Assembly (NCBI RefSeq): GCF_001854805.1
Contig: NZ_MBLO01000239.1
Span: 1 to 64,000, forward strand
Direction: 5' to 3'
DNA length: 64,000 nucleotides
Origin: Pseudofrankia coriaricola
GTDB taxonomy: Bacteria; Actinomycetota; Actinomycetes; Frankiales; Frankiaceae
The position numbers were made by a program, and so were the translations under genes. This document shows positions 35,077 through 42,481 of this stretch, piece after piece. The notes beneath the pieces are model-generated. The model saw nothing but the letters and a program-made list of their open reading frames with translations. It had not been told where the DNA came from and did no database searches. The stretch's first letter is position 1. Each line of letters starts with the position of its first letter.

Positions 35077-35509
35077 CAGAAGCCTTTCGGAGCACCGAAG
35101 GGCGCTCGCGCGGCCACCGTTACCTACGAACGGCGTGGCCGTGAGGCGAACGCACCAAGCCTTTTCTGGCGTTGACGGGTCTCACCTCCTCCGGCTGTCG
35201 CTGCTGGTCCACAACACTATCCCGGACCGCGGCCGCCCGACTGATTGGCGTCAGGCCGGCTCATGCCCGGAGCGGCCGCCTTTCGGCGCCCGAGTTTCCT
35301 TCGGCTCGTCGACGCGAGCCGCGAGCCTGTCCGCGTACCTCTCAAGGCGTATGCCTACGCCTTCAGCCGTATGGCGCGGCGGGCAAAGATCGGCCGCACG
35401 GGCGTCGGCGGCGAGCCCAAAGATCCCTAACGTTCTGAGGTGTCCAGCCGGCAGCCGACCATCCGGAACGCGACCGGCGCGGAAAACGACGACAGACGTG
35501 AGGTAGACG
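35077..35509. other. Spacer between methyltransferase and exporter genes
   Basis: 433 bases between divergent genes. Open frames on both strands (35172-35438, 35251-35535) lack start signals. It contains the perfect inverted repeat at 35344-35363. Promoters for the PrmC-like gene and for the exporter operon are expected here. No RNA motif recognised. Confidence 0.45.
35344..35363. promoter_or_regulatory. Inverted repeat upstream of the exporter operon
   Basis: AAGGCGTA-TGCC-TACGCCTT: eight-base arms, perfect, around four bases, 146 bases ahead of the ABC ATPase start. Size and position suit an operator, possibly for the NarL-type regulator encoded at the end of the operon. Confidence 0.4.
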
Positions 35510-36502
35510 ATGATCGAGGCGCGCGGGCTCACCAAGCGCTACGGCGGGAAGGTCGCCGTCGACAACCTTTCTTTCACGGTCAGGCCCGGTGTCGTCACCG
35601 GGTTCCTCGGGCCGAACGGCGCCGGCAAGTCGACGACGATGCGGATGATTCTCGGCCTGGACCGGCCGACCCGCGGCACGGTGCTCGTCGACGGCCGCCG
35701 CTACCGCGACCTGGCGTCGCCGGCGCGTCACGTCGGCGCGCTCCTGGAATCCAGGGCGATCCACACGGGACGCTCGGCCCAGGACCACCTGCTCGCCCTC
35801 GCGCACACACACGGCATCCCGCGCCGCCGCGTCGACGAGGTCATCGATCTGGTCGGGCTACGGGACGTGGCTCGCAAGCGGGCCGGCGGCTTCTCGCTCG
35901 GCATGGGCCAGCGGCTGGGGATCGCCTCCGCGATGCTGGGCGACCCCGGGACGCTCGTCCTCGACGAGCCGGTCAACGGGCTCGACCCGGAGGGTGTCCG
36001 CTGGATCCGCGACCTGCTGCGCGGGCTTGCCGCCGAGGGCCGCACCATCCTGCTCTCCTCGCACCTGATGAGCGAGATGGCGATGACCGCGACCAACCTG
36101 ATCGTGGTCGGCCGCGGCCGACTCATCCAGGAGACGTCGGTCGAGGAGTTCGTCCGCGGCGCCTCCGGCAACCGGGTGCACGTCCGGTCCCCGCAGGCCG
36201 GCGAGCTCGCCGAGCTGGCCGCCCGCGAGGGCGCGACGGTCACCTACTCGGCCGCCCTCGCCGGCGCGAGCTCCGCCGCGGCCGCCAGCACTTTCGAGGG
36301 CGCACCCGGCTCGGAGGCGGACGCCATCGAGGTGGCGGGCCTGCCGTCGGAACGGATCGGCGAGCTGGCCCGTGCGTACGGGATCGCGCTGTACGAGCTC
36401 ACGCCACGCCTGGCCTCCCTGGAGGAGGCGTTCATGGACATCACCCGCGACGCGGTCGAGTTCAACACCGCGGCGCCCGCGACCAGCGAGGGAACCCGAT
36501 GA
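35510..36502 (+). CDS. ABC-2 exporter ATP-binding protein
   Basis: 330 residues. Walker A is GPNGAGKST (about residues 38-46), the signature reads FSLGMGQRLGIASAMLG and Walker B is LVLDEPVNGLDPEG. The C-terminal extension (about 215-330) is typical of drug, bacteriocin or antibiotic self-resistance exporters. ATG 35510 has GAGGTAGACG upstream. Its stop overlaps the permease ATG. It is cotranscribed with a NarL-type two-component pair, suggesting response to cell-envelope stress or an antimicrobial. Confidence 0.93.
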   Translation: MIEARGLTKRYGGKVAVDNLSFTVRPGVVTGFLGPNGAGKSTTMRMILGLDRPTRGTVLVDGRRYRDLASPARHVGALLESRAIHTGRSAQDHLLALAHTHGIPRRRVDEVIDLVGLRDVARKRAGGFSLGMGQRLGIASAMLGDPGTLVLDEPVNGLDPEGVRWIRDLLRGLAAEGRTILLSSHLMSEMAMTATNLIVVGRGRLIQETSVEEFVRGASGNRVHVRSPQAGELAELAAREGATVTYSAALAGASSAAAASTFEGAPGSEADAIEVAGLPSERIGELARAYGIALYELTPRLASLEEAFMDITRDAVEFNTAAPATSEGTR

Positions 36503-37464
36503 ACGAGACGCACGACCGCCAGTCCCGTGACCGCGCCCCCGCCGCGTCCGCCCTGCCGACCCCGGCCGCGGCGGCATCCAGCCGACAGCCGGGAACGGCC
36601 ACGCTGGAGCGCGGGGCGTCGGCCCGGTCCAGACGAGGGTCCGCCGCGGCGAGGGCGGGCGACGCCCCGAGCGGCGCCATCGCGGGTGACGTGACGCAGG
36701 CGCGGGTGATGCGGTCCGAATGGACGAAGCTCCGGTCGCTCCGCTCCACCCAGTGGACGATGGGGCTGGCTGTCCTGCTGCTCATCGGGCTCGCCCTCCC
36801 GCTATGCGTCTCCGCGTCGGAGAACTGGACCGTCGCGGACGTCCAGGCTGGCAGCCAGGACCCGGTGTACCAGTCCCTTGCCGGCCTCCTGCTGGCCCAG
36901 GTGGCGGTCGGCGTCCTCGGGGTGCTGACCATGACCGGCGAGTACGCGACCGGCATGATCCGCGCGACGCTCGGCCTGGTGCCGCGGCGGCTGCCGGTGC
37001 TGTGGGCGAAGGCCGCCGTCCTCGCCGGTGTCACGTTCGTGGCGATGCTCGTCGCGTCGCTGGTGTCCTTCCTCATCGGCCAGGCCATCCTCGGATCGCA
37101 CGACGTCGGCGTCTCCCTCAGCAGCGACGGCGCGGCGCGCGCGATCCTGGGCGCCGCGTTCTACCTGACCGCCATCGCGCTGCTCGGGCTCACCCTCGGC
37201 GCGCTGATCCGCCACACGGCCGGCGCGGTGACGGCGCTGCTCGGCGCGGTGCTCGGTCTCCCGCTCATCTTCTCGATGTTCGGCGAGCGGTTGGAGTCGG
37301 CGCAGCGGTACCTGCCCGCGCTCCTCGGCAACGCGATCTCGTCGACGAGCCCCGCCCGCCTCACCGACCTGGTCTCCCCGGGCAGGGCGTTCGTGATGCT
37401 GTGCCTCTACATCGCCGTCCTGGGCGCGGCCTCGGCCTACGTCCTCACCCGGCGCGACGTCTGA
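36499..37464 (+). CDS. ABC-2 type exporter permease
   Basis: 321 residues. The first about 70 residues are low-complexity Ala/Arg/Ser and cytoplasmic. The membrane part begins RVMRSEWTKLRSLRSTQWTM, the usual lead-in of ABC-2 permeases, and has six predicted segments ending LGAASAYVLTRRDV. ATGA overlap with the ATPase gene. Substrate unknown. Confidence 0.9.
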   Translation: MNETHDRQSRDRAPAASALPTPAAAASSRQPGTATLERGASARSRRGSAAARAGDAPSGAIAGDVTQARVMRSEWTKLRSLRSTQWTMGLAVLLLIGLALPLCVSASENWTVADVQAGSQDPVYQSLAGLLLAQVAVGVLGVLTMTGEYATGMIRATLGLVPRRLPVLWAKAAVLAGVTFVAMLVASLVSFLIGQAILGSHDVGVSLSSDGAARAILGAAFYLTAIALLGLTLGALIRHTAGAVTALLGAVLGLPLIFSMFGERLESAQRYLPALLGNAISSTSPARLTDLVSPGRAFVMLCLYIAVLGAASAYVLTRRDV

Positions 37465-37589
37465 TCCGCCCGCTTCTCCACGGCGCCCTCGGGGCGTGCG
37501 AGGCGACGCCCGCCAGGTCGTCATCGCACGCCCCGGGGGCTTCGTGGGGTCCTGTCTCGGCATCCCCCAATCGGCCCGGAGGGGGCACT

Positions 37590-39362
37590 ATGAGGCTCAT
37601 GGCGACGTCGAGCCGCGGGACGAGCCGGCCCAGCCCGCCGAATGTGCCCGACGTGCCCGGCGTTGTGTTCGGCCGGATGCGGTACGGCCGGATCGGCCGC
37701 ACCCTGCGCGCCCATCCCGTTCTCGTCGACACCGCTCTCGCGCTGACGGTCTGCCTCTTTGCGCTGGTACCGCTCACGCTGTCAAGCGGCCCGTCGGCCA
37801 GAATGGTGTTGCTCACCTGCGCGGCGGCGGCACCGCTCTGCCTGCGGCGTCGGTACCCGGTCAGTGCGCTCATCGTCTGCGCGGCGGCGTCCTATGCACA
37901 GATCCTGCTGTGGGTGCCGTCCTTCGGCACGTTCTCGTCGATGCTGATCGCGTTCTACACCGTGGCGAAATGGTCCCAGCGGCGCGCGATGGCCGGGGCC
38001 GCGCTGATCATCACGGTCTGGATCGTCTGGTTCAGTCTCCGGCTTCCCCACGTCCGTGACGTCGACCGGATCGGCGTCATGCTGCTCTTCCTGCCGGCCG
38101 CCATCGCGGCGGGAGTTCTCGGCGTCAACGCCAACACCCGGCGCGCGTACGTCGCCTCCATCGCCGACCGCGCCGAACGGGCCGAACGCGAGCGTGACCA
38201 GCAGGCCCTGCTCGCGGCGGCGGGCGAACGTGCCCGCATCGCGCGGGAGATGCATGACATCGTCGCGCACAACCTGTCCGTCATGATCGCGCTTGCGGAC
38301 GGCGCGAGCTACACCCTGCGCGACCTGGTCGCGTCCCACGCGGCCGGCTCGGACCCGACGGCGTCGGGATCCGACTCTCCGACCTCCGCATCGGGCGGTC
38401 CGGCGATGCCGGGTCCGCGCGCGTCGGAGCTCGCCGGCGGCGACCGGACCGACGCGGGTCCGACGGCGGGCACCGGCACTGGCACATCCATGGCGGACCC
38501 CGCCAGGGTGGATCGAGCGTCTAACGATGATCGGGCGCTGCGGGCGGCGCGGGCGGTCGAGTCCGTGTCGTCGACTGGGCGGGAGGCGCTCGCACAGATG
38601 CGCAGTCTTCTCGGCGTTCTGCGGGACAACAGCGGACTCGCCAAACTACCGCCCGTCCACACGAGCGCGCCGGGCCATGGCGTCGCTCCCGTCGGCGCCG
38701 CCCGCCCCGCCGCGGTGTACGAGCCGTTCGACGTCGGCGACGTCGGCGACGTCGGCAACGGGTGGGCTGGCGGCGACGCCGCGGTCTCCGGCCGGCTCCC
38801 CGACGAGTCGGCGACGGCCCCGCAACCGCGTATCGCCGACCTCGACCGGCTCGTCAACCAGGTTCGCCACGCCGGGCGCACGGTCGGGTTTCTCATCGCC
38901 GGCGAGCGGCACGACCTGCCCGCGGATGCGGAACTCACGGTCTTCCGGATCGTCCAGGAAGCGCTGACCAACGTCCTCAAGCACGCGGCGCCGCGGTCTC
39001 GCGCGCTCGTGCGGCTAAGTTTCGACCCCGGCGGGGTCGACATAGAGATCACCGACAGCGTTCCCGACCTGGCCGCCGGCACCGCGGACCCGGCGCGAGA
39101 CCGCCGCTCTCCGGGCCCATCGGACGTGCCGGAACCGGCGAACCCCTATGGCCGCGGCATCCAGGGCATGCGGGAACGTGCCGCGCTGCACGACGGCCAC
39201 CTGGTCGCCGGGCCGATCGCCGGGAAAGGCGACGGATGGCGCGTCGCCGCTCGGATCAACGCCCCGGCGGCGCACCAACCGGCGAGCGCCGCGCCTTGGG
39301 CCGCGAGCAACGAATCCACTCTCGGCGCGGCCCGCGTCGCGTCGGAGCCCTCCGCGCCCTGA
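37590..39362 (+). CDS. NarL-family sensor histidine kinase
   Basis: 590 residues. Four to six N-terminal membrane segments (about 45-190) lead to the HisKA_3 region with the phosphoacceptor in AREMHDIVAHNLSVM (His about 222). A Gly/Ser/Ala/Thr-rich insert of roughly 75 residues (about 250-325) splits the two dimerisation helices; the second resumes RAVESVSSTGREALAQM. A further variable linker is followed by the ATPase domain: FRIVQEALTNVLKHA and YGRGIQGMRERAALHDG. ATG 37590 has GGAGGGGG upstream; the much longer open frame is a shadow of the permease gene. Confidence 0.9.
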   Translation: MRLMATSSRGTSRPSPPNVPDVPGVVFGRMRYGRIGRTLRAHPVLVDTALALTVCLFALVPLTLSSGPSARMVLLTCAAAAPLCLRRRYPVSALIVCAAASYAQILLWVPSFGTFSSMLIAFYTVAKWSQRRAMAGAALIITVWIVWFSLRLPHVRDVDRIGVMLLFLPAAIAAGVLGVNANTRRAYVASIADRAERAERERDQQALLAAAGERARIAREMHDIVAHNLSVMIALADGASYTLRDLVASHAAGSDPTASGSDSPTSASGGPAMPGPRASELAGGDRTDAGPTAGTGTGTSMADPARVDRASNDDRALRAARAVESVSSTGREALAQMRSLLGVLRDNSGLAKLPPVHTSAPGHGVAPVGAARPAAVYEPFDVGDVGDVGNGWAGGDAAVSGRLPDESATAPQPRIADLDRLVNQVRHAGRTVGFLIAGERHDLPADAELTVFRIVQEALTNVLKHAAPRSRALVRLSFDPGGVDIEITDSVPDLAAGTADPARDRRSPGPSDVPEPANPYGRGIQGMRERAALHDGHLVAGPIAGKGDGWRVAARINAPAAHQPASAAPWAASNESTLGAARVASEPSAP

Positions 39363-39507
39363 ACACCACTTCGCCCACCCAGAATCTCTCGAATGCAAGG
39401 ATGGCGATGATGCCCGCTACCCGCCAGGTCCCCGGCGCCCAGCCGAAGCCCGCGCGACCATGGCGAAGCCCCGCGTGGGCGGAGGCCCCCCGGCAGAAGC
39501 AGCCGCG

Positions 39508-40248
39508 ATGACGATCCGAGTCCTGCTGGCCGACGACCAGCCGCTGCTGCGGATGGGTTTCCGGATGGTGCTCGATTCGCAGCCGGACATCACCGTGGTC
39601 GGCGAGGCTGGCGACGGCGCCGCGGCCGCGCAGCTCGCCGCGCAGTTGGCGCCCGACGTCGTATTGATGGACGTGCGGATGCCCCGCGTCGACGGCATCG
39701 AGGCGACCAAGCGCATCGTGGCCACCGACGGTGCGTCGCGCGTGCTCATTCTGACGACGTTCGACCTGGACCAGTACGTGCTGGCGGGCCTACGGGCGGG
39801 GGCGAGCGGTTTCCTGCTCAAGGACGTGCCGCCGGGGGACCTGCTCGCCGCGATCCGCACGGTCGCCGCCGGCGATGCCGTCGTCGCGCCGAACGTCACC
39901 CGACGGCTGCTCGACGCGTTCGCGCACCGCCTGCCGGAACCGGAGGCCGACGGCGGCGGAAACACCGGCGCAGGCGGAAACCGGTCGGCATCCGGCGCCC
40001 GCGCCGCTGGCGCCGACCGGGTAGCCCGCCTCACCGACCGGGAGCGCGACGTTCTCGGCGAGGTCGCCGCCGGCCTGTCGAACGCGGAAATCGCCGCTCG
40101 CCTCGTGCTCTCCGAGGCGACAGTCAAGACCCACGTCGGCCGCATTCTCGCCAAGCTGGAACTGCGCGACCGCGTCCAGGCCGTCGTCTTCGCCTACGAG
40201 ACCGGCCTCGTCCGCCCTTCGGCCAACCCGCCCCGCCACCCGGACTGA
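39508..40248 (+). CDS. NarL/LuxR-type response regulator
   Basis: 246 residues. Receiver domain (1-120) with intact acidic pair LLADDQP, phosphoacceptor Asp in VVLMDVRMPRVDG (about residue 54) and LLKDVPPG lysine. A Gly/Ala linker (about 150-175) leads to the LuxR helix-turn-helix (about 178-238): LTDRERDVLGEVAAGLSNAEIAARLVLSEATVKTHVGRIL. Partner of the kinase just upstream. It probably controls the preceding exporter genes. An alternative in-frame ATG about 48 bases upstream exists. Confidence 0.93.
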   Translation: MTIRVLLADDQPLLRMGFRMVLDSQPDITVVGEAGDGAAAAQLAAQLAPDVVLMDVRMPRVDGIEATKRIVATDGASRVLILTTFDLDQYVLAGLRAGASGFLLKDVPPGDLLAAIRTVAAGDAVVAPNVTRRLLDAFAHRLPEPEADGGGNTGAGGNRSASGARAAGADRVARLTDRERDVLGEVAAGLSNAEIAARLVLSEATVKTHVGRILAKLELRDRVQAVVFAYETGLVRPSANPPRHPD

Positions 40249-40273
40249 CCGCCGCCGACGGTCGACTGCCCGG

Positions 40274-40317
40274 CACACGACCTGCACACGACCTGCACAC
40301 GACCTGCACACGACCTG
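40274..40317 (+). repeat. Four tandem 11-bp repeats
   Basis: CACACGACCTG is repeated four times without change, 25 bases after the response regulator stop. The period of 11 places each unit on the same DNA face, but no gene starts nearby in a position that would use it as an operator. Confidence 0.7.
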
Positions 40318-40421
40318 CATCGGGAGCTTGCGCCGGGCGGGGCGCGGCCGCTGACCTGGCAGGGACGGGAGGCCTCGTAGTCGTCCATGCCCGCCGGGTC
40401 CCGACGCCGCGCCGACCCGGC

Positions 40422-40883
40422 CTACGCGGCGAGGCGGGACTTGACCAGGGCGGCGACCTTGCCGCCGTCGGCGCGGCCGGCGACCACGGCCTGGACGGCC
40501 TTCATCGCGGGGCCAATCGCCTTCGGCCCCGCGAAACCGCCCTCGGCCAGCGCCTTCTCGACGATCGCGGCGAGCTCGTCGTCGCCGAGAGGCTTGGGCA
40601 GGTAGTCGGCGAGCACGTCGCCCTCCGAGCCCTCCCTGGCGGCCTGCTCGGCGCGGCCGGCCGCGGCGTAGGCATCGGACGCCTCGCGGCGCTTGCGCAC
40701 CTCCCGGGTCAGGACCTTCTCGACCTCGGCCTCGGAGAGCTCGTGCGCCGCCTTGCCCGAGACCTCCGCCTCCTTGACCGCCGAGAGCGCAAGCCGCAGC
40801 GTGGACGTCCGCAGCTCGTCCCGGGCCTTCATCGCCGTGGTCAGGTCGGCGCGCAGTCGCTCTTTCAGAGTGCTCATGGTCAT
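40422..40883 (-). CDS. YqeY/GatB-domain protein
   Basis: 153 residues, all helical, matching YqeY: LKERLRADLTTAMKARDELRTSTLRLALSAVKEAEV at the N-terminus and the GatB-type tail domain LPKPLGDDELAAIVEKAL with GPAMKAVQAVVAGRADGGKVAALVKSRL. The tail is shared with the tRNA-binding part of GatB, so tRNA binding is likely, but the cellular role is unsettled. ATG 40883 and ATG 40877 are both possible. Divergent from the metallophosphoesterase gene, an arrangement I recall from other actinobacteria. Confidence 0.93.
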   Translation of the reverse strand: MTMSTLKERLRADLTTAMKARDELRTSTLRLALSAVKEAEVSGKAAHELSEAEVEKVLTREVRKRREASDAYAAAGRAEQAAREGSEGDVLADYLPKPLGDDELAAIVEKALAEGGFAGPKAIGPAMKAVQAVVAGRADGGKVAALVKSRLAA

Positions 40884-41023
40884 CGCAGCCTAGGTCTTGT
40901 CAAGTGGTTCGGTCATCTGCATTCTCGCCGCGGCCGGCCAGAAGGTGGGCGCGGCGGGGCCTTGTCCCCATGCCAGATGTCGCCTTGGCTCTCCTGTCGG
41001 TCGCGAGGGGTCAGACTGGACCA

Positions 41024-41962
41024 ATGCGAGGGGACATGCCAGGAGGGCGAGCCTTGGCGCTCCGGGCCGTGGCCGCGCTTGGAACGGCTGGCGCTGCCAC
41101 GGTCGGGTACGGGCTGTACGAGCGCGGCTCCTACACGTTGACCCGGCGGGAGGTACCGGTGCTCGCGCCGGACTCCACGCCGCTGCGAATCCTGCACCTG
41201 TCCGACCTGCACGTACTACCGCGCCAGACCGGCAAACTGCACTGGCTCGGCGAACTGGCCCGCGTAGTGCCCGACCTGGTCGCGCTGACCGGCGACGTGC
41301 TCTCCCATGCCGACGCGTCCGGACCGCTGCGCCAGGCCCTCGCACCGCTGTACGGGTTCCCGGGCGTCTTCGTCCCCGGCAACAACGACTACCACGTCCC
41401 GCGCCCGCGCAGCCCACACCACTACATCCTCGGCCCCGACGAGGCTGCGCCCAAAGGACCTGCTCTGGACTGGCCTGGGTTCGCGAAGGACCTCACCCTG
41501 GACTCAGGCTGGCGCGACATGACACATGTTCACGAGGTCCTCGCGGTCGGCGGCCTGCGGCTGGACGTACGCGGCGTCGACGACGCCCGGCTGCGCCGCG
41601 ACCGGGCCGACCTCGTCTCCGCACCACCCGAGAACGGCGTCGACCTGGCTCTCGGCCTCTCGCACACCCCCGAGCCCCGAGTACTCGACGCGTTCACCGC
41701 CGACGGTGTCCAACTGACGCTGTCGGGCCACACCCACGGCGGCCAGATCCGCCTGCCGTTCGTCGGCGCCCTGGTCACCAACTGCGGCCTGGACCGCGGA
41801 CGCGCCCGCGGCCTGTCCCGCTGGCACGTCGCACCCGAAACCGGCACCGTCCGCTCCTCCTGGCTGCACGTCTCGGCCGGTCTCGGCACCTCCCCGTTCG
41901 CACCGATCCGCCTCGGCTGCCGCCCGGAAGCGACCCTGCTCACTCTGGTCCCCGCCAGCTAG
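41024..41962 (+). CDS. Metallophosphoesterase (Rv3683-like)
   Basis: 312 residues. A short hydrophobic N-terminus (ALALRAVAALGTAGAATVGYGLY) probably anchors it in the membrane. The calcineurin-like metal motifs are complete: LHLSDLHVLP, ALTGDVLSH, GNNDYH, ALGLSHTPEP and LSGHTHGGQIRLP. Substrate unknown. Starts ATG 41024 or 41036 are both plausible; the longer frame to 40904 overlaps the yqeY promoter region. In M. tuberculosis the homologue neighbours ponA2 and whiB4, as here. Confidence 0.9.
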   Translation: MRGDMPGGRALALRAVAALGTAGAATVGYGLYERGSYTLTRREVPVLAPDSTPLRILHLSDLHVLPRQTGKLHWLGELARVVPDLVALTGDVLSHADASGPLRQALAPLYGFPGVFVPGNNDYHVPRPRSPHHYILGPDEAAPKGPALDWPGFAKDLTLDSGWRDMTHVHEVLAVGGLRLDVRGVDDARLRRDRADLVSAPPENGVDLALGLSHTPEPRVLDAFTADGVQLTLSGHTHGGQIRLPFVGALVTNCGLDRGRARGLSRWHVAPETGTVRSSWLHVSAGLGTSPFAPIRLGCRPEATLLTLVPAS

Positions 41963-42072
41963 CGCGTCACCGATCCACCGGTGGCGACCCCACAGATCAC
42001 GTCGGACGGATTCTCCGCGACCGGATCGCCGCAGCCCCGCGCCTGTCGGGTATGCTGACCATCGTTGAGCGC

Positions 42073-42146
<74 letters not shown>

Positions 42147-42167
42147 CCGTGGCGGGTCCTCCTGGTC

Positions 42168-42184
42168 GCTGACCGTTGGTCAGC
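42168..42184 (+). terminator. Hairpin behind tRNA-Pro
   Basis: GCTGACC-GTT-GGTCAGC, a perfect seven-base stem 21 bases after the tRNA, followed by CTTCCCGG. Likely terminates or bounds the tRNA transcript. Confidence 0.6.
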
Positions 42185-42267
42185 TTCCCGGGGGGCCCGC
42201 AATGTCTGCCCAGGGGGATGACCCCCTGGAACCCCCACAGTCAGGGGGCTCCGCCCCGACACCCCCC

Positions 42268-42422
42268 GCTCGCGCTGCGCGCATCGTTTTCGGGCTTCCG
42301 TTCTGGGTGCTGGCCGGGCTCGCGCTGCGCGCATCGTTTTCGGGCTTCCCGTTCTGGGCGCTGACCGGTGGGCAGCTTTCCAGAGAGACAACTGCCCGGG
42401 CTCGCGCTGCGCGCATCGTTTG
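42268..42422 (+). repeat. Direct repeats downstream of tRNA-Pro
   Basis: A 32-base word beginning GCTCGCGCTGCGCGCATCG is identical at 42268-42299 and 42318-42349 (50-base period), and its first 20-odd bases recur at 42400-42422. A further pair, CTGACCGTTGGTCAGCTT near 42170 and CTGACCGGTGGGCAGCTT at 42361, shows that the whole 42168-42430 spacer arose by duplications. No gene is evident in it. Confidence 0.8.
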
Positions 42423-42481
42423 CGGACGTGGTGTGGGGTCCGCGGGGGACCTGGAGCACGTGTGGGTGCGGGGGCGGGTTG

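Noticed and set aside
36720-37589. N-terminal extension of the histidine kinase frame
   Set aside because: The upstream part is antisense-like in composition and overlaps the permease gene; the ATG at 37590 has a strong ribosome binding site.
40274-40317. Short CRISPR array
   Set aside because: The units are contiguous with no spacers and no cas genes are present.
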